Shown in pieces: positions 1-7,835 of a DNA stretch of 64,000 nt. The DNA comes from Brevibacterium sp. CCUG 69071 (GTDB lineage: Bacteria > Actinomycetota > Actinomycetes > Actinomycetales > Brevibacteriaceae). Position 1 is the stretch's first letter; the number at the start of each line of letters is the position of its first letter. The position numbers and the translations under genes were made by a program. Where the stretch lies: positions 744,001-808,000 of the forward strand of contig NZ_PGFV01000001.1 in assembly GCF_021023135.1 (NCBI RefSeq), written 5' to 3'. The notes beneath the pieces were generated by a model, which worked only from the letters and a program-made list of their open reading frames with translations, was not told the origin of the DNA and did no database searches.

Positions 1-48
1 GCAGGTGACGGGACTACGGAGCACACGGCCGCTGCTTCGCTGGCGTGA
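1..48 (+). other. possible 3' end of an upstream gene (cut by window edge)
   Basis: Reading from base 1, sixteen codons end in TGA at 46-48 and give an ordinary-looking C-terminus (ending TAAASLA). It is too short to identify and could be chance. Confidence 0.15.
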
Positions 49-108
49 CCGGGAGCCGTCATGCCTCTGAACACACTCACTTCAGAGACGGTTGGAAGCG
101 AGGTGGCT

Positions 109-162
109 CGCGTAGGCCGACATCGCCGAGGCGCGTAGGCCGCATCGCCCTCCTGATGTCGG
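109..162. repeat. direct repeat and inverted repeat upstream of the OLD-type gene
   Basis: CGCGTAGGCCGACATCGCC at 109-127 recurs as CGCGTAGGCCGCATCGCC at 132-149. The 8-bp arm CCGACATC (117-124) is complementary to GATGTCGG (155-162). A TACAAT hexamer follows at 173-178 and could be a -10 element. These sites lie 70-120 bases before the nuclease gene and could be its control region; no factor is known. Confidence 0.3.
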
Positions 163-231
163 ACGTGCTCTGTACAATTTGCCTTAGGCAGGCTCTCCGA
201 GCCGGGATGAACAGATGGCGAGGACGTGATC

Positions 232-2580
232 ATGCGCGTGACACAGGTGTTGGTGCGGTTCTACAAATCGTTCAACTTCGACTACGAGTTGAAGGCAACG
301 CCGGGTGCTAAGCAGGTGCCCTGGCAGCAGACCAAGGACGGATGGATGCCGCACGTGCGCATCTCGCTCGAGCCGGACATCACCGCGGTCGTCGGCGCGA
401 ACGAGTCGGGTAAGACGCATCTTCTCGATGCGATCAAGATCGTACTGACAGGCGAGGGCTTGCTTCAGCGAGACTTTTGCCGGTCATCCACTCTCTTCTC
501 GGTCGAGCACGGCTCACGCCTCTACCCAGAAGTCGGCGCGATACTCGCCCTCGATGAGTCCGAGGCAGAGGTGATCGCGGCACAAGCCATCCCTCTGCTT
601 CAAAGCGGCGACATTCTCCTTCTACGACCGGAACCGGGAGTCATGGCCGTCGTTAATGCCGACGATCAGCGCGTCGTCCTCAGTGACGTCCAGGGTCGAG
701 CGCTTCAAGATCTCCTGCCACATCCGCATGAACTTGACACGAACACGGCTCTCCCTGACTCGGTGTCTATCGGGATGCTCGCGGGCCATGCCAAGTCGCT
801 AAACGGGCGCAAGAAGCGCTCTGCTCTGTTGGAAATTCTCGCCGCAGTGACTTCTGCTGACGAGATCTCGAAGAGTGCGTCAGCGCTGGCGGAGATCGTC
901 ACCGGCCAGGAAGGCGTAGACACGCAGAAGCAGAAGGAGCAACAGCTCGGGATCGACCTGCTGGTCAAGATCGCTCAGATCGAGCAGTCCAGCTTCAAAG
1001 AGCTGCAAGAAGCTATCGCAGAAGAGCGCGAGGGCCTGGTCAACGGTCTCATTCAGGAGATGAACAACTCGATTGCCCGCCACCTCAATGTGTCTCGTTG
1101 GTGGAGCCAAGATCCGGAGTTCCAGCTCCGCGTGTCACCGCGCGAGCACGAACTTGTCTTCACGATCCGTGACCGCACCGGGACCGACTACTCCTTCACG
1201 GAACGCAGCCGCGGCCTGCAGTACTTCCTCAGCTACTACGTCCAGATGCTTGCACATGACCGGCCAAGTTCGCAGCCGGAGGTTCTCCTCATGGACGAAC
1301 CGGACGCGTATCTCTCGGCGTCTGGACAGCAGGACTTGCTCCGAGTGTTCGAGCACCACGCACGGCCCGACGATTCCGACCGCGAAGACCAAGTCGTCTA
1401 CGTCACTCACTCCCCGTTCCTCATCAACCGCAACGCCGGGCACCGAGTGCGAGTGGTAGACAAAGGTTCACGCGATGAGGGCACCCGACACGTAAAGGAC
1501 GCGACCCGTAATCACTACGAGCCGCTACGAACCTCACTAGGGTCGTTTGTCGCCGAGACAGCCTTCATCGGCGGCGATAACCTTTTCGTTGAGGGGATCG
1601 CTGACCAGGTCCTCCTCGCAGGTATGAACATGAGACTTCTCCGCTCGGGAGTTGCACCAAGTCAGTGCCTCGATCTCAATCAGGTCACCATCGTCCCCGG
1701 CGGATCGAACATCCCATACATGCTCTACCTTGCACGCGGTCGTGATCAGGTGAAGCCCGCATGCGCTGTCCTGGTCGATGGGGACGACGCCGGCAACACA
1801 GCTCGGAAGCAGATCAAGAAGGGTGGCGCTCACGGAAAGCCCACCGTCGCCGACGAGTTGGTCGTGCAGGTCGCAGAGTGGGCTGCCGATGCCTCCCCCG
1901 ACGTCACACCGGGAGTGATCGTTCGTGAGCCGGAGGACCTCGTACCTGCCGGCATTGCGGTCATTGCCGCGCGGCGTTATGCCCAGCACTTCTTGGGCCA
2001 TAGCGAGACGACCACAGCGAAACTCATTGAAAGCGACCTGAAGGATCGACTCGAAGCTTGCAAAGGCAACATGTGGGATGCCCTCGACCAAGCCTTCAAC
2101 GCAGTCTTCGCAACCAAGCTCGGCAAGGCAGGGTTCGCGAAAGAGCTCCTCGCATACCTCGCGGAATTGGATATCGACAAGAGCCGTCCGGCCGGAGTTC
2201 TGGCATTAGATAAGAACTTCGGACTGCTCCTAGCACGTCTCACTGAGACGTTGAATCGGGCCAGGGAGATGGAGTCACAGAGCCGGCGCGACCAGAGGCT
2301 TGAACGCGCCATCGATACCTTCGTGAAGGACTACCCCACGGGCTGCACCCGCGATCGAGCTATGAGCATGCTCGGCCGTATCGATGCGGCCGTGGATTCG
2401 ACCACCGCGGGAGATGCCATCCGTGTTGGTACGGCAAGCATTCGCCGCGATTTCAAACTCTCCACTGAACCCCTTAAGAAGGTCGACGAGTACCCTGCCT
2501 TCTTAGAGCGTCTGAGCAACCTGCGTCATTTCGAGCGGCTGAGCAATCAGGGCGTGCTGACATCGCCGACGGATTCGTGA
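232..2580 (+). CDS. OLD-family ATP-dependent nuclease (AAA ATPase plus TOPRIM)
   Basis: The N-terminal half is an SMC/Rad50-like ABC ATPase. It has Walker A GANESGKT (residues 57-64 counted from the GTG at 226) and Walker B LLMDEPDAYL (about 352-361), followed by a switch histidine in YVTHSPF. A TOPRIM domain follows, with its glutamate in FVEGIADQVLL (about 453) and the acidic pair in VDGDDAGN (about 515-522). This is the architecture of OLD and GajA endonucleases, which act in phage defence. I chose the ATG at 232 because GAGG at 220-223 sits 8 bases before it; the GTG at 226 is too close. At over 780 residues it is longer than many relatives and has about 260 residues after the TOPRIM core. 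No UvrD/GajB-type helicase gene is adjacent, so it is not a Gabija pair as seen here. Confidence 0.85.
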   Translation: MRVTQVLVRFYKSFNFDYELKATPGAKQVPWQQTKDGWMPHVRISLEPDITAVVGANESGKTHLLDAIKIVLTGEGLLQRDFCRSSTLFSVEHGSRLYPEVGAILALDESEAEVIAAQAIPLLQSGDILLLRPEPGVMAVVNADDQRVVLSDVQGRALQDLLPHPHELDTNTALPDSVSIGMLAGHAKSLNGRKKRSALLEILAAVTSADEISKSASALAEIVTGQEGVDTQKQKEQQLGIDLLVKIAQIEQSSFKELQEAIAEEREGLVNGLIQEMNNSIARHLNVSRWWSQDPEFQLRVSPREHELVFTIRDRTGTDYSFTERSRGLQYFLSYYVQMLAHDRPSSQPEVLLMDEPDAYLSASGQQDLLRVFEHHARPDDSDREDQVVYVTHSPFLINRNAGHRVRVVDKGSRDEGTRHVKDATRNHYEPLRTSLGSFVAETAFIGGDNLFVEGIADQVLLAGMNMRLLRSGVAPSQCLDLNQVTIVPGGSNIPYMLYLARGRDQVKPACAVLVDGDDAGNTARKQIKKGGAHGKPTVADELVVQVAEWAADASPDVTPGVIVREPEDLVPAGIAVIAARRYAQHFLGHSETTTAKLIESDLKDRLEACKGNMWDALDQAFNAVFATKLGKAGFAKELLAYLAELDIDKSRPAGVLALDKNFGLLLARLTETLNRAREMESQSRRDQRLERAIDTFVKDYPTGCTRDRAMSMLGRIDAAVDSTTAGDAIRVGTASIRRDFKLSTEPLKKVDEYPAFLERLSNLRHFERLSNQGVLTSPTDS

Positions 2581-2830
2581 CGGTTATCGCGCGGTTTCGT
2601 ATTCGCCTCCCTCAGCCCCTCTGCTCCTCCAGTACAAGCAAGCTTCCGTAGCTGCGCGATGCCATCCTTCCAAGCCCACCCCACAGGCAAGCCAGATCAG
2701 ATGTCACCTACCCGTGCAGCAGACCCGAGCCTTCCTCGCGGACGATGGCGTCACCGAGCTGTACGCGGTCCCCGATGCGATGAGGACCCGAGCCGATGCC
2801 TGCCAGATCAGCAGACCACGCTGCGGCGCA
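2581..2830. other. gene-free stretch with possible coding debris
   Basis: These 250 bases separate the convergent OLD-type and RloB genes. A short plus-strand frame near 2714-2815 reads like protein (LADDGVTELYAVPDAMRTR) but has no plausible start signal and ends quickly. It may be the remnant of a lost gene. I see no convincing terminator. Confidence 0.2.
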
Positions 2831-3436
2831 TCAGCTCTCCCCGCGCATGAGGTCAACGAGGATCGGCATCGCCGACGACGGATCCGGGCCGACACGGCCA
2901 GCTTGCATCGCGGGATCCGCCGCTCGGGCGACTCTGCAGGCATCGTCGACGCCGTCGATGGGAAAGCGCAGCGGCAGCCTCTTTCCCGTGGTGAGCTTGA
3001 GCGTCGCCATCCGCTGATCCAACTGTGACGAACTCAACGCCGATCTCTTGTCCTCGGCGTGCCAGCGCAGCCAGGCCTCGAACTTGAGGTTCGAGACCAG
3101 CAGAAGGATCGACTCGTGCTCAGCCAGGCGACTCGCGCGCTCCAGAGTGGTGTGTTCATCGACGTCGACCAGGCACACGCAGACGTCGTAACGCTTCTCC
3201 GTGCCCGCGGCAGCATCACGCAGCTCGATGGACTTTTCCACGACGCGAAGAGGGTCCTCCCCAACACCCACCGACTTGACGATTGCCGTGGCCGACCTGC
3301 TGCGCAGGTACCCATCAAGACGCTCGACGTACTGGGGCTCCGTTCTGATGCCCTCGGTCACCACAAGGATGCGCCGGGCAGGATTGCGCTGCGGCCGTCT
3401 CTGCGCTCGACGTCCCTGCCGGCCTGCCACGCTCAA
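2831..3436 (-). CDS. RloB-domain protein (AbiLii-like)
   Basis: This 201-residue protein matches the RloB family (PF13707) in layout. A basic N-terminus leads into RRILVVTEGIRTEPQYVERL, then VGVGEDPLRVVEKSIEL, an acidic VDVDEH stretch and the SNLKFEAWLRWH motif. It ends in the usual DPSSAMPILVDLM tail. The E-x-x-x-T-E and D-x-D-E positions resemble a TOPRIM-like metal site. Its ATG overlaps the stop of the upstream ATPase gene by four bases (ATGA), so the two are translationally coupled. RloA/RloB pairs were first noted in type I restriction loci, and AbiL of Lactococcus pairs an ATPase with an RloB protein; that makes abortive infection the likely role. No restriction genes are seen nearby. 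Confidence 0.8.
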   Translation of the reverse strand: MSVAGRQGRRAQRRPQRNPARRILVVTEGIRTEPQYVERLDGYLRSRSATAIVKSVGVGEDPLRVVEKSIELRDAAAGTEKRYDVCVCLVDVDEHTTLERASRLAEHESILLLVSNLKFEAWLRWHAEDKRSALSSSQLDQRMATLKLTTGKRLPLRFPIDGVDDACRVARAADPAMQAGRVGPDPSSAMPILVDLMRGES

Positions 3437-4755
3437 GCCTTGCCGGACTGCACGAGTGCGGCCAACGAGCTGGGCGAGAGACGCGGGGTGCCCCCATATC
3501 GGCCCGTCAGGTAGCGCCGGGAGACGTTGGCGTCGGGGTGCCTCGGGAAGTCAGAGAGGCAAGTCAGTTCGGTGACGCCCTCATAGGACTTGTCCGTGAA
3601 CCACACCTGCTCCGGATCGAGCTTCACCTCGCTCAACGGCGACAGGACGTACGACTCGTGGCTGGTGAAGATCAGCTGCGCGTGCTCCGTGTTGACACCC
3701 GGATCCGCGAACGCCCCGAGCAGGACCTCCAGCAAGTGAGGGTGCAGGCTCGCATCGATCTCGTCGACCACGAGGAGCCCACCCTGCCGGAGGGCTTCCA
3801 GAGCAGGCACCGCGGTAGCGAGCCACGCGATGGTGCCGTCGCTCTCGTCCTGGATCGAGAACGCCGGGCAGTCCTCGACCGTGCCGCGGTGGGTGAACAC
3901 CAGGTGGCGGATCACCTGCTCGAGCTGATCAGGATCGAGTTCATCAGCGCTGTCGTCCTCGCCGCCCTCGTCCTCTGCGTCGTTACGCAGGTCACGCTCT
4001 AGGTTGAGGAACGCTCGACGGATGCGCTCGGGGATGTTCGTCTCCTCGATGTCGACCTTCACTACGCCGATGTCGGCGACCTGGAGCAGCGCCTCAAGAT
4101 CGGCGAAGGTGATGGTCTTCTCCGCCAGGGAATCCGCGATGTCCCTCAGCCGTGACTCGCGGTGGGAGTCCTTGACCAGCACTGCGTCGAAGTGCGATAC
4201 GAGATCCCGGGCGATGGCGTGCAACAGCGTGTCCCCAAGCAGCAGCGCACGACTGAGGACCAGCTCACGAGGAGTGACCTCAATCTTTCCACGTAATGCC
4301 GCGTGGAATGTGAGCGTGCCCTCCCCCCGGTCACGCTCGAGCAGGGTGCGCCAGCGCGAGCTGGGCACATCGCGCATCCACTCACGCCTAATCCCCTCCG
4401 CGTCGACCTCGAAGCCGTACAGGTGCCGGCGGCCGTCGTGGACGAAGTCGAGCTCGTATGTGCTCGAGGACGAGCGCGCCGTCCCATCGAGCTGGAAGGG
4501 TGCCCGGTGTACGGACTTGGATGCCTGCCAGCTAGTCGCGGACAGCTGGATTGCTGTGAAGACAAAGCGCAGGGCATCCAGCACCGCCGACTTGCCGGTG
4601 GCGTTGCCGCCGAAGATACCCGCAAGCGAGTAGCTCGCACTCGACCAGTCGGCATCCTTCGGCTGCAGGGTCCGGAGGGAGGGATGCGTGAGGTCGAGCG
4701 TGATCTCATCCCTGATGCTGGCGTGGTTACGCACGGTGAAGCTCAACAGGATCAT
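3433..4755 (-). CDS. AAA family ATPase (AbiLi/RloA-like)
   Basis: This is a 440-residue P-loop ATPase of the SMC/OLD-like AAA_15/AAA_21 group. It opens with MILLSFTVRNHASIRDE, the standard entry of the family. Walker A is GGNATGKS (residues 49-56), Walker B is LLVVDEIDASLHP (about 327-339) and the switch histidine lies in IFTSHESYVL. No TOPRIM domain is present; the partner RloB gene supplies the likely nuclease, overlapping by 4 bases. An earlier ATG at 4785 with a GAAAG sequence before it would add ten residues (MMRSACYGLI). I prefer 4755 because the family starts there, although 4785 has the better ribosome site. Both genes look like one defence operon. Confidence 0.82.
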   Translation of the reverse strand: MILLSFTVRNHASIRDEITLDLTHPSLRTLQPKDADWSSASYSLAGIFGGNATGKSAVLDALRFVFTAIQLSATSWQASKSVHRAPFQLDGTARSSSSTYELDFVHDGRRHLYGFEVDAEGIRREWMRDVPSSRWRTLLERDRGEGTLTFHAALRGKIEVTPRELVLSRALLLGDTLLHAIARDLVSHFDAVLVKDSHRESRLRDIADSLAEKTITFADLEALLQVADIGVVKVDIEETNIPERIRRAFLNLERDLRNDAEDEGGEDDSADELDPDQLEQVIRHLVFTHRGTVEDCPAFSIQDESDGTIAWLATAVPALEALRQGGLLVVDEIDASLHPHLLEVLLGAFADPGVNTEHAQLIFTSHESYVLSPLSEVKLDPEQVWFTDKSYEGVTELTCLSDFPRHPDANVSRRYLTGRYGGTPRLSPSSLAALVQSGKA

Positions 4756-5454
4756 GATAAGACCATAGCATGCCGAACGCATCATCTTTCACGTTTTTCG
4801 AGCGAATCGATACGCTCCGATCAGTTCAGCATGACGAGCGACCGATTCGACGAGGTCGCCGAGATCCGTCGGAAGATCATCATTGAGATTGAGGCGGTTC
4901 GAGTCACGGCGAAGAACCTCACACTGCATGCCACCGTCCACGCCCCCGGCAAAGGGCTGCCGGAGCTCGTCGGGCCGGTTCATGTGCGGCACACATGGTC
5001 GGTGCAGTTGCAGTCGGCTATGTCCAACTCAGGGAGTCGGGGCAGCACTGCAACGAGGGGCGATCAGCGGGTCGGGTACCGCTGACACACACTGCGCTCG
5101 AGCCGTTTATCGCCAACCTGCCGGAGCCGTAGAAGGAGCGCATCTGTGTCGAGGGCGCACGGCGGATCTTCGCCGAACAGCGGGACGGGTCACCGGCATC
5201 CGTCGCGGAGGGACTCGAAGTCGAAGCGGAGGCGAGCGACCAGGCCGTCCCGACTCGGAGGTCGTGCGCGTTCGTCGCCGTTACCGCGTCCTGCTGGGCC
5301 CACTTGAGTCAGGTGAGCTCTGTCGTTTGCCGCGCATATGCGCCTCCGACAAGACGGTTGCCCCGGGAGTCCGGTCTTAGAAGATCCGAATAGTCACCGG
5401 GGCTCACGTCTTTGATCCTAGCAGTGCCTGCGCACCACCCGGAGGTTGGCTGTT
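4756..5454. other. gene-poor region with degenerate coding fragments
   Basis: These 700 bases contain no intact gene I can defend. On the plus strand a frame from ATG 4831 reads well for about 60 codons (MTSDRFDEVAEIRRKIIIEI), after which the sense moves to another frame that ends ALEPFIANLPEP-stop near 5132. A third stretch after it (RICVEGARRIFAEQ) is also protein-like. This pattern suggests one or two frameshifted genes decaying on the plus strand. The product is unknown. Confidence 0.3.
4831..5132 (+). pseudogene. probable decayed gene of unknown function
   Basis: Two protein-like segments in different frames run on from one another, the first to about base 5010 and the second from about 4995 to the stop near 5132. 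A single frameshift would join them into roughly 100 codons. Neither part is recognised. The call rests on codon appearance only. Confidence 0.25.
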
Positions 5455-6612
5455 CTAATCCTGCTCGACCGGGAGGCTGGCGAACGCACGAGCATCGTCG
5501 CGCATCCGTTCGAGCACAGCGAAGTTGCTCAGCACGGTCTCCGGCTCATACGTGACGGTAGGTCTCAGTTGCTGCATCCGAGCAAGCATCTCCTGGTCCG
5601 ACAAGCTCTCCAGCCATGCCGCGATCTGCTCGGTACCCAGGTCATCGTCCATCTTGCTTATGGTCTCGACCATATCGCGGCGCATTGCTGCAGCCCTGAG
5701 GCGGTCGTTGTGGAGCTGCGGGGCAGACATCGTCGACCCTGAAGACAGCGCACTGCGCTCGTCGTCATGGCCGACCGAGATTTCGTACCGAGCAGGCAAG
5801 GCCGGTGCAGGCGGTTCGACCCCCGTGATCAACCGTGGCACTGCTTGACACCGTACCCACGTGGCAAGTTCGTCAAGCTCCTTCATCAGCACCGGCCAGC
5901 GCTCGGTACCGGGCCGGTTAATACCAATGGTCGGGAAGAGCGCGACAGGAGTGTGCTGACCTCTGGGGGTCTCCGCGATCACCTCCCCGACCTGCAACGG
6001 CACCTCCGGGCGACGCTCGACATCTGCCAACGGCGACGGCATACGGTCCTCGCGATGAATCGCTGCGAGGCGGACGGCGGTGACCGCTGGCGATCGGTGT
6101 TTCGAGTGGTTTGTGTGCAGCGCTAGCAGCGCCATCGGGTGATCATGCGAGCCCACCGTCCGATGGAACGGTTGGAGCCCCTCGATGCGCTTGATCAACT
6201 CGCTACCCCGCTGCAGGGACGGCGGCCCGTTCTTCGCACGACCCTTCATCCATGCGTCGAACGCATCGTAAGTCTGCGCCGCCGGCATCTCTACGACTTT
6301 GGCCGCTTTCTCGTCGAGCGTGCCATCGCGGTACTCAACCTCAGCGAACAGGGTGTGCTCGATAGCATTCCGCAGGACTACCAAAGCGTCGGCGACCAAG
6401 AGGACGACCTTGCGCGGTATCGGCGATATGCTCAGCACGATAGTCTGACTGTGGGTGATCATCGGCACTTCTCGCAGCTGGATGATCCCTTTCGGCTGCG
6501 TCTGATAGTCGAAAAGGAGGCTGGCGACTTCCCCGATAATCTCATCAGCGTGTGCGAGCGTCGCCGCCACGGCCAGATGGTGGTCGGGCAACCATGTGTA
6601 GTTCGAACTCAT
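5455..6612 (-). CDS. uncharacterised protein with HEPN-like N-terminal domain
   Basis: I do not recognise this 385-residue protein as a named family. Its first half has features of HEPN folds. A helical segment ADALVVLRNAIEHTLFAEVE carries R81-N82-A-I-E-H86, which fits the RX4-6H HEPN ribonuclease motif with a polar residue right after the arginine. Further on, LHTNHSKHRSP (165-175) resembles the KHR motif of the large group of HEPN-like proteins with a pattern of LRxxLDH followed by DKHR. The second half is conserved in a decayed second copy at 7600-7790 (ALFPTIGINRPGTERW, residues 224-239). The C-terminal 90 residues are helical. No transmembrane segment is seen. Being in a defence island, an RNase toxin-like role is plausible but unproven. 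Confidence 0.6.
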   Translation of the reverse strand: MSSNYTWLPDHHLAVAATLAHADEIIGEVASLLFDYQTQPKGIIQLREVPMITHSQTIVLSISPIPRKVVLLVADALVVLRNAIEHTLFAEVEYRDGTLDEKAAKVVEMPAAQTYDAFDAWMKGRAKNGPPSLQRGSELIKRIEGLQPFHRTVGSHDHPMALLALHTNHSKHRSPAVTAVRLAAIHREDRMPSPLADVERRPEVPLQVGEVIAETPRGQHTPVALFPTIGINRPGTERWPVLMKELDELATWVRCQAVPRLITGVEPPAPALPARYEISVGHDDERSALSSGSTMSAPQLHNDRLRAAAMRRDMVETISKMDDDLGTEQIAAWLESLSDQEMLARMQQLRPTVTYEPETVLSNFAVLERMRDDARAFASLPVEQD

Positions 6613-6645
6613 CCTCGGTCTTTCTGATTAGCGTTGAATTGCGGA

Positions 6646-6768
6646 GTCCATGCTCCGTCGGCCTCCGCGAAGGCCGCGGCGAATTGGGAGCGATAGGCCC
6701 GGTCTCGTGGTGTGGATCCCGAGCTGATCGACGGGCTCCGCATGTTGCTGGCCGCGAACTACTTGTGA
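6646..6768 (+). pseudogene. C-terminal gene remnant with one in-frame stop
   Basis: The plus-strand frame ending at TGA 6766-6768 reads SASAKAAANWER, then a TAG, then ARSRGVDPELIDGLRMLLA. The residue pattern on both sides of the stop looks coding. It is about 40 codons long and has no start. This is probably debris of a lost gene. Confidence 0.25.
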
Positions 6769-6814
6769 TTGCGAGAGTTCAGGCGAAACCATGCCTCGGG
6801 CGGTCTCTGACCGC

Positions 6815-7075
6815 TCAGGACGAAGACTCATCACGGACCGAAAACAGAGCCGCGACTTGCCCACGAGACAGCGGAGCTGACTCAGGCGGCAGCATATGCT
6901 CGACGTAGCGATGCACATCGCTCGGATAGTAGACGGGCCCGCTCTCTCCGTTCGCGTAGGTCTTCATGATCATGTGCTCGCGGAAGTCAGCCATGCGGTC
7001 GCCGAGGATGCCGACGAGCTGCTGCTCGGAGTAGCCGAGCTCGTTGTCGTGTGCGGGGAGTAGTCTGCTGTCCAT
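6815..7075 (-). CDS. small hypothetical protein (86 aa)
   Basis: This gene encodes an acidic 86-residue protein (MDSRLLPAHDNELGYSEQQL...). GYSEQQLVGILGDRMADFREHM looks like an amphipathic helical unit, and GPVYYPSDVHRYVEHML a second one. Small proteins with a similar G-Y-[ST]-E-x-x-[LV] ... L-G-D-R ... D-F pattern occur in actinobacterial phages and islands, but I cannot name a family. The ATG at 7075 starts where the protein-like sequence begins; a reading from 7186 would add 37 residues of low quality. It lies about 200 bases upstream of the 385-aa HEPN-like gene on the same strand and could be its partner or antitoxin; that is speculation. Confidence 0.5.
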   Translation of the reverse strand: MDSRLLPAHDNELGYSEQQLVGILGDRMADFREHMIMKTYANGESGPVYYPSDVHRYVEHMLPPESAPLSRGQVAALFSVRDESSS

Positions 7076-7599
7076 CGTTCTATTTTCCCGCCCGATTAGA
7101 GGCCGTGCATTTCCCGCCCAGCGCCCTGGAGCCCTCTGACCACCGCACTCCACATTCCGGTCGCCCAACCTGCGGCCGAGGCGCACCCTTCTGAAGGCAT
7201 GATCATCGGCGAGGAACCAGAGAGCAATTCGGGTCTTGCCCGCGCAAGGGTGGCTGGCGTCGCATTTTCATCCCAGTCCGAAGCGATCAACTTATTCGCC
7301 TCTCCTTCCATGAGAGGGTCACGCGCCTTCGCAGTCTCGAGTTGCGGAAAATGACGTCACATATGTCGGAATCGAGTGGCAGCAGGCGTGGGTTCCCCGA
7401 GGTCACCATATTGTCGGCCAAGTGTGCGATCCAGCTCGAGTGTTCACCGGGCCCGGTATAACGTGTACCTGAGTAACCTTGCCACCGAGGTCAATCCGCG
7501 CAGAGTCCACACCCAGCCGTTGCACATGTCACTGCGACGCAGCGGTGATGTAGTCGGAGGCAAGAGCATCTCACTCATCGCTGTTCCCGACCGAGAGGT
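7076..7599. other. region without a confident gene
   Basis: A 71-codon minus-strand frame at 7096-7311 (SDWDENATPATLARARPEL) has AAGGAGAGG a few bases before an internal TTG and could be a small gene, but nothing supports it further. The rest, 7312-7599, looks like continuation of decayed coding sequence in shifting frames. Confidence 0.2.
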
Positions 7600-7790
7600 G
7601 ACATAGTGGATAGTGAGATCGGTTCGGGAGCCTCTTTGTCGGCGATGAGCCGTGGTATCGCCTGGGCCAGGAGCAAGTATACGATCGCGTGGACTTCAGT
7701 CATTAGAATCGGCCAACAGTCAGTACCGACTCGATTGGTGCCGATTGTCAGGAAGAGAGCGCCTCGACGCCCATCTTACGATGAGCGCCG
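7600..7790 (-). pseudogene. frameshifted relic of a second copy of the 385-aa HEPN-like gene
   Basis: The reverse strand from about 7762 down to 7611 translates as ALFLTIGTNRVGTDCWPILM, then after a divergent stretch QAIPRLIADKEAPEP. This aligns without gaps to residues 224-272 of the intact protein encoded at 5455-6612 (ALFPTIGINRPGTERWPVLM ... QAVPRLITGVEPPAP), with about half the residues identical. Stops (TAA just upstream, TGA near 7572) and frame changes on either side end the match. The N-terminal HEPN part is absent. The relic lies directly downstream of the HEPN/TOPRIM gene on the same strand. Confidence 0.7.
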
Positions 7791-7835
7791 TACCAGGCGG
7801 CATACGGCAACTGGTGCATAGAACACTCATTCGCA

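Noticed and set aside
232-2580. Gabija system
   Set aside because: GajA-like architecture is present, but no GajB helicase is found next to it in the window.
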